Positions 54,621 to 64,000 of a stretch of 64,000 nucleotides of DNA are shown here, one piece after another. The stretch covers positions 23,578,897 to 23,642,896 of the forward strand of contig NC_079202.1 in assembly GCF_026745355.1 (NCBI RefSeq), in the 5' to 3' direction. Source of the stretch: Beta vulgaris subsp. vulgaris. Lineage: Eukaryota > Streptophyta > Magnoliopsida > Caryophyllales > Amaranthaceae. The notes below the pieces were generated by a model. The model was not told the origin of the DNA, did no database searches, and saw only the letters and a list, made by a program, of their open reading frames with translations. A program made the position numbers and the translations under genes. Every line of letters begins with the position of its first letter. Position 1 is the first letter of the stretch.

Positions 54621-56459
54621 GATATGCATCCAAGTCTAGAATGCCATCATCATTCCTTTTAGGTCTATTTAATATGGTCTCCACACCTTCCAAGTATCTC
54701 GAACAAAATGTAAGAGTCTCCCTCAGCAAGTATCCTTCAGCAATTGACCCCTCAGGCTGGGCCTTATTACTTACGTGAGATTTCAGATAGGCTAAGTACC
54801 TTCAAGTAATGTAATTATGTTAATGTAGCAGGGAAAAAAATTGTGTAAAAACAATATTAGAAAATACTAACCTTTCTATGGGATACATCCATCTATAATG
54901 AACGGGTCCACCGAGTTTGACCTCTTCAACCAAATGAATTAGTAGATGAACCATTATTGTGAAAAAAGTTGGCAAAAACTCCTTCTCCATCTTACAAAGA
55001 GTAAGTTCTACCTTCGGTTGAACGACATCTAATTCGTTTGGATCAAGCACATTGGAGCATAATTTCTTGAAGAAGTAAGATAACTCGTCAAGCAAATCGA
55101 TCACTTTTGTAGCCTTTGCTGCTCTTAAAGCAACGGGAAGGATATCTTGCATCATGACATGATTGTCATGACTTTTCATATTAATAAGCTTCCGTTGTTT
55201 CACATTGACACACCTGTACAAGTTTGATCCATATCCGTCAGGAACTTTCAGCTTTTTCAGAACTCTTAAAAATCGATCTTTCTCTATTAAAGACATGTAT
55301 GAAGCTGGGGGCATGTACGATACTCTATTCGCATGAGGTTGAAGCCAAAGATGTGGCCTTATCCCCAACTCTTTAAGAGCTTTTCTAGCATTTTCATCAT
55401 CTCTCCTCTTATCCATGTCTAAAAGAGTTCCCAATAGATTATCACACACATTCTTTTCAATATGCATGACATCTAAGCTATGCCTTAAAAGAGTGTGCTC
55501 CCAATACTCCAAGTAAAAAAATGCACTTCTTTTACTCCAAAGAACTTCATTAACATCATCCTCACAAGGACCATTGTTAACTTCATCAGCAGACGCACCA
55601 ACTTGTCCTCTCCCTCTTTTTTTCCCACTCTTCTTAGAAGATATGTTAGTCTTTCTGTAAACATGTATGATCCCTTCTTGTTGCTTCAAGACCTCCGATC
55701 CACTTTCACGAACTGGAGCAATACCATCTTCCGGTTTACCATCAAATAAAGCAGCTTCACTGCGATAAGGATGATCAATATGTAACCATTTTCGAAACCC
55801 GGGGTAACAAATCTTACCTCCAAATCTATATGAGTTAGTAGAATGGGTGCATATAGGGCAAGCCTTGTAACCTTTTGTACTCCATCCAGATAACATGGCA
55901 TATGCCGGAAAGTCACTAATAGTAGAGTGCAAGGCTGCTCGGAGCTTAAATTTTTGCCCACTAGAAGCATCAAAAGCATCAACACCTTCCCATAACATTT
56001 TTAACTCATGAATTAATGGCTTAAGGTACACATCAATATCTATCCTCGGACCAGATTTCCCAGGAATTATTAAAGATAAAATAAAAGATGATGGTTTCAT
56101 ACAAATCCCTGGGGGTAGATTATAAGGAATCAAGACCACCGGCCATGTGCTATGATTGGTATTCATTAAACGATAAGGGTTAAAACCATCACTTGCTAAA
56201 CCCAATCTAACACTACGAGGATCTCCGGCGAATTCATGATATTTTTCATCAAATTTTTTCCAAGCCAAAGCATCTGCTGGGTGCCTTAACATACCATCAC
56301 TGTCACGATCATCTTTGTGCCATCTCATGTCTTTTGCTGTTTTTGATGACATGTAAATTCTCTTTAACCTAGGAATAAGAGGAAAATATCGCATAACCTT
56401 AGCTGGCTCACCTTTCTTACAGGCTTCTTTACCTTTCTCACTTATATCACCCTCCTTAC
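54621..56459 (-). pseudogene. CACTA-2 transposase TNPD, 5' part (tnp2 and DUF4218 domains)
   Basis: A 530-codon open stretch of the tnp2 family, the catalytic protein of CACTA elements. From 56459: KYLPLIPRL-like MRYFPLIPRLKRIYMSSKTA, then MRWHKDDRDSDGMLRHPADA, RLGLASDGFNPYRLMN, HSTWPVVLIPYNLPPG, MCLS-like SLIIPGKSGPRIDIDVYLKP, LHSTISDFPAYAMLSGWSTK, GYKACPICTHST, LRHSLDVMHIEKNVCDNLLG, then DUF4218 motifs (LPVALRA, HLIHLVEEVKLGGPVHYRWM YPIER) up to a GT donor at 54871. The next exon (54799-54621) has AQPEGSIAEGYLLRETLTFC. The N-terminus lies beyond copia C2, which interrupts it at 56460. The remaining sequence is free of stops, so only the insertions disable it. Confidence 0.95.
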
Positions 56460-57829
56460 TGTTGAACCCTAGTTTTGATAATGACAAAGAAACAAAGGAA
56501 CAAACTAAGTAGTGAACTAATGAATTATTTAAGTGTATGGTGTCTAAGGTATCAATGCAAGGAACTGTGAGAATACGAAGTCAATGAAGAAGTAAAGAGA
56601 GGATTTCAAAGGCTAAGTAAAGAAGTTTCTATGTTGATACTGGAGCAAGCATTGGATCAAGAATAATAGAAGCTAGGCGTTTTATTTTCTAGTTCCAATG
56701 TAAAGGAACAAAGAAAGAATGGTAAGGAACTGTGGCAGAATATTTGAGAATGAAGCGTTTGTTCCTTTGTAAGGAACAAACTAAGTGGCACTTAGGAAAT
56801 ATGTTAAAGGAACTGAACTAATATAAGGAACTAGACTTAGGCGTGTAACTAGTGCAACGGTTAAAAGGATAATGGAGTAAGTCATGCCTAGATTATAGGA
56901 AATTAGTTATTTCTAATTTCAAATGATAAAATCAGTTTTAAAAAAAGAAAATCTGTTTTGGAAAAGATTTTATTTTTCGGAAAATAAGAAAATAAATATC
57001 CGGTTGTTAGAAAGATTTTATTTCAAAGATATTATTTTCTTAAAGATTAGAAATTCAGATTTAAAGATAAAAAGAGTTTATAAAAACTAATTTTCGGATA
57101 ATGCTAAAGGAACTCCTATTATTTAGGAGTAATGGCTGCATTTTATCCACGATCATTTATAGTTCATGGGATCATGGGACGTGATGTAAAACGTGTTCCT
57201 TAGGGAAAGGAACATCATGGGTAAATGGACTAAAACATGTACTCTAACATTAATCCCACGTTCTTCATCATTAACACTATAAATATAGAAGTCTAGATAA
57301 GTTCCAAATTGTGTCTGACTAAGTAATTAAGTGAGTTTAACTTATTAAGTGTCAGTGCCTTCATTCTCTCATAATAGTCATTTGTTCTTTGCCTTCTTAC
57401 TCTAATTCCACTAAGCTTATTTCGATCATTTGTATTTTGGTTTTTGGGGTAAGGGAACTTTGAGTGAAGTTCTGTAAGAGAAGCTTTGAGTGAAGCTTCT
57501 ATGTGTGAGAAAACTTCGAGTGAAGTTGAGAGGAACTGCTGTTAAGGGAACAGTGGTTCAGGAACTTGAGTTTAGGAACTCAAGGTGGGGCTCGAGTTAG
57601 AATTAGGTTGTAACAGAGTTGTTTGGCCTAATTAGTGAAAGTGTTGAGTTTAAAATCCCTAGTGGTCGAGGTTGTTTCTTCTTGTTGGGCCCAAGAAGTT
57701 TTTCCTCGTAAAATCCCTTGTGTTCCTTTAGCTTGTTTATTCGTTTAAGTTTTAATTTCCACAAAAAGTTACGTTTATTTCTACACCTACAATTCACCCC
57801 CCTCTTGTAGTGTTCCTAGGGAAATAACA
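56460..57829 (+). repeat. 5' LTR of C2
   Basis: 1370 bp, TGTTGAACCC...AATAACA. The start interrupts the TNPD reading frame; the end is followed by the primer-binding site. The last ~40 bp (ATTCACCCCCCTCTTGTAGT region) match the end of the C1 LTR. Confidence 0.93.
57278..57285 (+). promoter_or_regulatory. TATA box of C2 LTR
   Basis: TATAAATA in ACACTATAAATATAG, about 820 bp into the LTR and placed like the box of C1 at 796. Confidence 0.65.
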
Positions 57830-57831
57830 AT

Positions 57832-57843
57832 TGGTATCAAAGC
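57832..57843 (+). other. Primer-binding site of C2
   Basis: TGGTATCAAAGC, one mismatch from the tRNA-Met site, two bases after the LTR. Confidence 0.92.
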
Positions 57844-57894
57844 TAGAACTCACGTAAGATAGGAAACCCTATTGAGGAAAAGATCCAAGGAACA

Positions 57895-59335
57895 ATGAAT
57901 ACCACCGAGAAACTTGAAGAAGGTTATTCCACTCAAAGGCCTCCTATGTTCATTGGGAAGTACTACAACTATTGGAAGAACCGCATGGAGATATTCATCA
58001 AGGTTAAAAACTATCAGGTATGGAGAGTCATTGAAGTTGGCGATTTCGAAGTCACAACTACAAATGACAAAAATGAGGTAACTCTTAAACCCCTCTCTGA
58101 TTATGACAAATCTGATTTTGAAAAAATGGAAGTAAATGCCATGGCTATTAAACTATTGCATTGTGGACTTGGACCCTATGAACATAATAGGATCATGGGA
58201 TGCAAATCCGCAAAGCAAATATGGGATTTACTAGAAGTAACCCACGAAGGAACTAATGAAGTTAAAAGATCGAAAATTGATTTACTTATGAATCAATATG
58301 AACTGTTCTGCATGAAATCCAAAGAAAGCATCCGAGACATGTTTACTCGTTTTACTAACATTATAAATGAGTTGGCTTCTCTTGGAAAGTTTATTTCATC
58401 TGAGGAACAGGTTCGAAAGGTTCTTAGGAGTCTTCCTAAGGACAGATGGATGGCTAAAGTCACTGCTCTTCAAGAAACAAAAGACTTCACTAAGTTCAAC
58501 TTAGAACAGCTGGCAGGGTCACTTATGACTCATGAGCTTCACCTTGATACTGAATATGGTGAAAGCTCCAAATCAAAATCAATTGCTCTCAAAGCAGATG
58601 ATGAAGAAGATTCAGAGACAAAAGAAGAAGAGGAACAACCAACTAAAGAAACAACAAACCTTTGCCTCATGGCAAACACTGACGAAAAAGAAGATGAAGA
58701 AAAAATTGAGGTAAGTCAACATGGACTTGAATCAGAACTAGATGGTAAAACTAGGACTGAAATATATGATCTTCTTTATGATGCAATTCTTGAATGTAGA
58801 GATGAACGTGAAAAACGTGAACAAACGGAACAAGCCTTAAAGGTTTGCAAGGAACACATAGAATGGCTTAAGAAAATGAGAACTGATGTCGAAACTAGAT
58901 TTTTTGATTTGTTTGATAAAAACTTAAAAATCAAAGAAGTTATGAGAGTTTGAAAAATGAAAATTATCTAATTAATTTAGAGATTTCACACTTGAAGGAA
59001 TTTGTCCCTGTTCTGAGTTCCTTTGATATAAGATCAACCCCTTTGAAAGGATACAGATCTGAGATTGAAAAAATAAATAAAGAGAAAATATTTTAAAGGA
59101 ACAGATCTGTAATCTTAAAAAGGAACTGGTTGTCGCAAGGAACAGAGGCAAAATCATGAAAGTTCCTAAGTGGATTGAGAAACCACAGACCAAAAGGAAG
59201 GAAGGTCTTGGTTTTGAAAACTACAAGAAAAGGAACAAGACAAAGAAATATGTTGATCTACCTAGTGATAAGTTCTGTATGTATTGTGGCAAGGTAGGTC
59301 ATTACATAAATCAATGTCAACAAAATCTGAGATGA
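57895..59335 (+). pseudogene. C2 gag
   Basis: Capsid gene. An intact 352-codon frame (57895-58953) starts MNTTEKLEEGYSTQRPPMFI and carries the copia gag core: NYWKNRMEIFIK near the start, then KQIWDLLEVTHEGT, NQYELFCMKSKESI, RFTNIINELASLGK and VLRSLPKDRWMAK. A strongly acidic and coiled-coil-like part follows (about residues 230-340). After a frameshift at about 58950 the C-terminal part continues to a CCHC knuckle, CMYCGKVGHYINQC (about 59276-59317). The long coiled-coil region is usual for Sirevirus Gag. Confidence 0.92.
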
Positions 59336-59760
59336 TTGGGAAAAATGTGACAATAAGTAAGAAAAAATGGGTTGTCAAAACAAATCCTAGTCAAGAACAG
59401 GAACCCACGAAAGATGGGGTTCCTTCAACTAACAACTAGTTGATTTTTGCAGGTTGGAGTGAGGGGGAACAACTTGGTATCTCGATAGTGGTTGTTCCAA
59501 GCACATGACAGGAGACAAAACGAAGTTTCTCTCACTCACAACCTATGAAGGTGGCAGTGTAACATTTGGTGATAATAAGAAAGGTAACATTGTTGCTATG
59601 GGTAAGGTCGGTAAGTCACCATTACACTCCATTGAAAATGTATTTTTAGTTGAAGGTCTAAAACATAATCTATTAAGCATTTCTCAATTCTGTGACAAAG
59701 GAAATACTGTAAAATTTGATAAGAAAAATGCTTAATCATCAACATTAAAACTAAGAAGGT
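59336..59760 (+). pseudogene. C2 aspartic protease
   Basis: WYLDSGCSKHMTG (from about 59481) is the typical copia protease active site (D-S-G). The frame continues VTFGDNKKGNIVAMGK and HNLLSISQFCDKG, as in the family, and ends in a frameshift stop at 59735. It cuts Gag-Pol during particle maturation. Confidence 0.9.
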
Positions 59761-59763
59761 TAT

Positions 59764-60810
59764 TTGGAAGGAACAAGGAAAGGGAACACATACATTGTGG
59801 ATCTAGACCTTGTTCCTCAAATCAATTTAACTTGTCTTAGTGTTATTGAAGATGATTCACTTCTATGGCACAAGCGTCTAGGACATGCTAGCTTTTCATT
59901 ACTTGAGAAACTTAGATCAAAAGACCTTGTTTTAGGATTACCATCCATAAAATTTCATATTGATCAAGTTTGTGATGCATGTGCACGAGGTAAACAAGTA
60001 AGATCCTCTTTCAAATCTAAAACGATTGTAAGTACCACTAAACCATTAGAGTTAATTCATATGGACTTATGTGGACCCATGAGAATTCAAAGCAGAAGTG
60101 GAAAGAGGTATGTACTTGTGATTGTAGATGACTACTCTAGGTACACTTGGGTTATTTTTCTCTCTAGTAAAGATGAAACTTATGATGAGTTCCTTGTCTT
60201 TGCTAAAAGAGTTCAAAACCTAAGTGGACATAAAATAATGCACATTAGATCAGATCATGGCAAGGAATTCGAAAATTATAAATTTGATGACCTAAGCAGA
60301 GATAATGGCCTAGATCATAATTTTTCTGCCCCTAGAACACCACAACAAAATGGTGTTGTAGAAAGGAAAAATAGAACTTTGGAGGAAATGTCTAGAACCA
60401 TGTTAATTGCTAGTGAACTTCCAAGGAACTTTTGGGCTGAAGCTGTTAATACTGCTTGTCACATAATTAATCGTGCCATGATGAGACCTATCATTAATAA
60501 AACTCCTTATGAACTTTACTTTGGAAAGAAACCAAACATCACCTATTTTAGAACATTTGGATGCAAATGTTATGTGCATAATAATGGAAAAGATAATCTT
60601 GGAAAATTTGATGCAAGGAGTGATGAAGCAACATTTTTAGGATACTCCTCACATAGTAAAGCTTATAGAGTATATAACAAGAGAACTATGTGTGTTGAAG
60701 AAAGCATTCATGTAATCTTTGATGAATCTGACAAACATAATCCAAGCATACAGGTTGATGACTATGAGATAGGGTTAGCACAACCTAGTACAAGGAACAC
60801 AGATTCACAA
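59764..60810 (+). pseudogene. C2 integrase
   Basis: Part of an intact 576-codon frame. The GAG pre-integrase zinc finger has [15 protein letters not shown] and CDACARGKQ. The core has [11 protein letters not shown] (first Asp), [10 protein letters not shown] (second Asp) and [19 protein letters not shown] (Glu), the complete DDE set, followed by FGCKCYVHN and [15 protein letters not shown] of the C-terminal domain. The element name class is set by this order: integrase before RT means Ty1/copia. Confidence 0.95.
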
Positions 60811-62026
60811 GAAGAAGAAGAAGTGAAAGAGGAAAGGAACGAGGAATTCGAAAATAATGAGATCAATGATGTTCCTGTTCCTCAAGGAGGAGAAGATGCT
60901 CCTGTTCCTCTAAATGAAGGAACTGAGTCCACCGAGGCTAACAGAGGAACAACTGAGCAGAGTTCCTCATCCACTCAAGGAACTCATGAGGAACAACATG
61001 TTCCTATAAGAGAGTTTCAACCAAAACCTTGGAGATTACAAAAGTCACATCCTGTGGAACTCATAATCAGCGACATATCCAAAGGTACGCAAACTAGATC
61101 TCAGTTAAGGAACTTTTGTGCATTTCATGCGTTCCTATCAATGATGGAACCAAGAAATCATGAAGAAGCCTTAACTGACTCTGATTGGATTATTGCAATG
61201 CAAGCTGAATTAAATGAGTTTGAAAGAAACAAGGTATGGCATCTAGTTCCTTCATCTAAACAACAAAAAGTAATTGGCTTAAAATGGGTGTTTAGAAACA
61301 AACTAGATGAATATGGAACCATTGTAAGAAACAAAGCTAGACTTGTAGTAAAAGGTTATAACACAACAGAAGGAATTGATTATGAAGAAACCTTTGCTCC
61401 TGTAGCTAGATTAGAAGCCATTAGAATCTTAATTGCATTTGCTGCTTACATGGGATTAAATTATATCAAATGGATGTTAAGTGTGCATTTTTAAATGGCT
61501 ATCTAAACGAAGATGTATATGCTGAACAACCCCCTGGTTTGAAAATAATAATCTCCCAAATCATGTCTACAAGCTTGATAAAGCTCTTTATGGGTTAAAA
61601 CAAGCACCTAGATCATGGTATGAGAGATTATCAAAGTTCCTTTTAGAAAACAACTTTAAAAGAGGAAAGGTTGATAAAACCTTGTTCCTAAAATCTAAAG
61701 GAACTGATATTTTGCTTGTTCAAATATATGTTGATGACATCATATTCGGAGCTACTAATGAAACATTGTGCAAAGAATTCTCAAGTCTCATGAGCAATGA
61801 ATTTGAAATGAGTATGATGGGTGAGTTAAATTTCTTTCTTGGACTACAAATCAAACAAACTGAAAAAGGTATAATTGTTCACCAACAAAAATACATAAAG
61901 GAACTATTAAAGAAATATGGCCTCGAAAATTCAAAGATAAATCACACTCCTATGGGAACTTCAACTAGATTAGATGAAGACTCCATAGGAACAAGTGTTG
62001 ATCAAACAAAATATATAGAGGAATGA
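60811..62026 (+). pseudogene. C2 reverse transcriptase
   Basis: After an acidic linker, RT starts with [20 protein letters not shown] and [41 protein letters not shown] frameshift near 61470 (just before the [11 protein letters not shown] motif) and another near 61545 break it. The catalytic box VQIYVDDIIFGAT lies in the frame 61682-62026, followed by LNFFLGLQIKQT and PMGTS. A third shift at ~62020 separates RNase H. Catalytic Asp pair is intact. Confidence 0.92.
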
Positions 62027-62671
62027 TTGGTTCACTTTTGTATCTAACTGCTAGTCGTCCAGACATAGCTTTCAGTGTTGGTTTGTGTGCTAGATTTCAA
62101 GCAAATCCAAAGGAGTCTCACCTCACTGCTGTGAAGAGAATTCTTAGATATCTTAAAGGAACAGATGATCTTGGACTCTACTATCCAAGAAGTGATACAT
62201 TCGAACTAAAAGGATATGCAGATGCAGATTATGCTGGAGATCTTGTAAATAGGAAAAGCACCTCAGGTATGGCACAATTCCTTGGTCATAGTTTAGTTTC
62301 TTGGAGTACCAAGAAACAAAACACAGTTGCTTTATCCACTGCTGAAGCAGAATATGTAGCTGCTGCTGCATGTTGCTCTCAAATGCTTTGGATAAAACAA
62401 CAACTTAGTGACTATGGAATAAACTTTGAATGTGTTCCTATTTATTGTGACAATACAAGTGCTATAAGTATATCTAAAGATCCAGTGCATCATTCTAGAG
62501 TAAAGCATATACATATTAGACATCACTTTTTAAGAGAAAATGTGAAAAAGGTTTGATTAAACTTGAGTTTTGTCAAACTGATTATCAGATTGCTGATATC
62601 CTAACTAAGCCTTTGCAAAGAGATAGATATGAAAAATTAAGGCTTGAGTTAGGCTTAATAAAAATTAAGTG
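62023..62671 (+). pseudogene. C2 RNase H
   Basis: MIGSLLYLTASRPDIAFSVG, HLTAVKRILRYLKGT, then RNase H proper: LKGYADADYAGD, STAEAEYVAAAACCSQM and YCDNTSAI, the three acidic motifs. A frameshift at 62550 precedes the last part (DILTKPLQRDRYEKLR). The stop is at 62669-62671. Confidence 0.92.
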
Positions 62672-63231
62672 ATTGTTCCTATGTCAATTCCCCCATGTTT
62701 GAATCAATTTGAGTGACTTTGTGTGCTAAAAATAATTGTGTTTAATTGCCTAAGACCATTGCAAATTGGAATGTTGCAAAACATAAACATGAAGTCAAAG
62801 AAATTAAACAACTCACAAATGTCACATAATACTCCCCTTACTGTTCCTAAGGTCAAGAAACATGCATAGTATGAAGGATATTGATATGTAGCATTAGTTG
62901 TTCCTATAGCACAAGTTCCTTAGCATTTATTTTCTTTCAAAAATTAAAATTCATAAAAATCCGAAAAATCCGATAAAATCCCAAAAATAAGGGGAACCAG
63001 TTTAATTAAATCTTGGTTCTTTTTATCTTTTCGTTTTCTTTCTTTTATTTTTTTTTTATTTTATTTCTTTGCTTTATTTTTTCCCGCGTGTCATAATTAC
63101 TATTACATGCAAAACTTCCTTCTTAATTCATCTAAGAAACCGTGTTCCTCTCAAACGCTTCATCTTCACCAAATCCGAAACCTCATCACACCCTTTGATA
63201 CTCCATAAAAACCTCCAAACCTTCATAAATC
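62672..63231 (+). other. Non-coding spacer after C2 pol
   Basis: AT-rich and T-rich sequence with no frame that I can support. In Sireviruses a spacer separates pol from an extra ORF. Confidence 0.5.
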
Positions 63232-64000
63232 ATGGCAAAAACTTCAAGAAACTCACCTTTTCCAACACCAAAAACAACCGACACTTCAAAAATGGAAATT
63301 TCTTCATCTCCAACTAAAACCCTTGAAACCGACATAATTCAAGAAAACCCCATAGAGGAACAGAATTAGAATCTCCTAGAAGGAGCATGCGAAGAAGAAA
63401 ATTGATTGGGGAAGACGATGAAGAAGAAACCCCGGAACAATCTCAGGGGGAAGAAGAAGAAATGCACCTGTTCCTTCCAAAGGAACTGTTTCTTCGTCTT
63501 CCAAGAAAAGGGTCGAACGAAGTGAATCTAGGTATGTTTGGGTTTTGCGTCGATTTAGAATGGGCAAATAAAATGAATTTCTAGAATTAACCTCCATTCT
63601 AAAGGAACAAGGCATGGAATTCTTGTTTGAATTCGCCTTTAATAATGCTCTTGTTCCTCTAGCTATGGATGAGTTTTGTGCAAATTTTGTTAATACTAAT
63701 GGAACTTGCACAACTGAGTTAGAGGAAAGAAAATAAGGTTTAATCAAGCAACTTTAAGCAAGATGGGAAGTTCCTTGCAAAGGAACTGATTTGTATTTTA
63801 AAAGGAAAGGAACTGTTTCCTTTCCGAATTTTCCTCAAGACAAAATCTTAGAATATTTTGGAGGAACAGCTGGCCAAAACAAACTTAACCATAACCTACT
63901 CTCTCCCCTTCACAAAGTACTGTTTAACTTGGTTTGGAGAGCACTCATTCCTCGAACTGAAAAGAGGAATGAAGTGGGTCTCTTGGATATGTGTTACATG
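63232..64000 (+). pseudogene. C2 extra ORF downstream of pol (partial)
   Basis: An ATG at 63232 opens MAKTSRNSPFPTPKTTDTSK, which stops after 45 codons (63369). Downstream pieces in changing frames look like one protein: an acidic part (GEDDEEETPEQSQGEEEE, 63415 on), ELTSILKEQGMEFLFEFAFN (63585 on), then NLVWRALIPRTEKRNEVGLL near the window end. This resembles the additional ORF found after pol in some Sirevirus-type elements, often annotated as putative plant transposon protein; its function is not established. The gene continues beyond the window. Confidence 0.6.

Larger units (their letters stand above)
23916..56459 (-). mobile_element. CACTA-2, coding CACTA element (interrupted)
   Basis: Begins on the plus strand with CACTACTAGAAAAAG inside the integrase of gypsy A, preceded by CAT as likely target duplication. 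Its genes run on the minus strand: TNPD (29930-30826 and 54621-56459) and downstream TNPA-like (24815-27560), so 23916 is the 3' terminus. It is interrupted by the gypsy block 30827-54620 and by copia C2 from 56460; the 5' terminus lies beyond the right edge. Between the two genes it carries host gene fragments. This is a member of the En/Spm superfamily, distinct from CACTA-1 in its subterminal repeat. Confidence 0.93.
56460..64000 (+). mobile_element. Copia element C2 (Sirevirus-like), right end beyond window
   Basis: A Ty1/copia retrotransposon inserted in TNPD of CACTA-2. It has a 5' LTR (56460-57829), primer-binding site, gag, protease, integrase, RT, RNase H and an extra downstream ORF; the 3' LTR is outside the window. 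The bases before the LTR, CTTAC (56455-56459), should be the target duplication. Related to C1, whose LTR end and primer-site region are nearly the same, but with a shorter LTR. Confidence 0.95.

Noticed and set aside
59100..59193. Minus-strand frames over the copia gag and RNase H (58972-59193, 62153-62526)
   Set aside because: Shadows of well-supported plus-strand retrotransposon genes.

Overview
The window is plant nuclear heterochromatin-type DNA, most likely from a eudicot with a repeat-rich genome. It is AT-rich, and nearly every base I can assign belongs to a transposable element: plant-type Ty1/copia elements (Sirevirus-like), Ty3/gypsy elements with a chromodomain-like tail, CACTA and Mutator-like DNA transposons. 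I see no intact host gene, no tRNA or rRNA gene and nothing bacterial. I cannot name the species from sequence alone. All coding regions found are transposon genes, almost all broken by small frameshifts.

Layout, left to right. (1) 1-19654: copia element C1, whose 5' LTR is cut by the window edge (1-1617) and whose complete 3' LTR is 17508-19654. Its interior is badly decayed and holds a complete minus-strand gypsy element G1 (2674-12781) flanked by the 5-bp target duplication ATAGA. (2) 19655-23915: a damaged plus-strand gypsy element A (RT, RNase H, integrase). Its RNase H gene is split by the non-autonomous CACTA element CACTA-1 (20584-23283, duplication GGT), which itself contains a Mutator-like element (21690-22859, 9-bp duplication TACATTTTA). 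(3) 23916 to 56459: a coding CACTA element, CACTA-2, inserted in the integrase of element A and transcribed from the minus strand (TNPA-like gene 24815-27560; TNPD/tnp2 transposase 29930-30826 plus 54621-56459). Between the two transposase genes it carries exon fragments resembling two unrelated host genes: an AAR2-like splicing factor (plus strand) and a FREE1/FYVE-type protein (minus strand). (4) 30827-54620: a 23.8-kb block of rearranged gypsy material inserted inside TNPD, bounded by a 5-bp duplication GATAT. It holds four copies of an LTR family X, a nearly complete minus-strand gypsy element Z (39053-47880) with an extra open region upstream of gag, and three copies of an LTR family Y in both orientations. 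(5) 56460 to the right edge: copia element C2, inserted in TNPD, with LTR, primer-binding site, gag, protease, integrase, RT, RNase H and the start of an extra downstream ORF.

The order of events can be read from the nesting: element A, then CACTA-1 and CACTA-2 inside it, then the Mutator-like element inside CACTA-1 and gypsy block plus C2 inside CACTA-2. The most notable items are the two captured host gene fragments, the extra ORF upstream of gag in element Z, the palindromic arrays in CACTA-1 and in LTR family Y, and a structured GC-rich module shared by otherwise different LTRs. Many frameshifts and LTR-pair differences are one- to four-base indels, so part of the damage could be residual sequencing error rather than decay.
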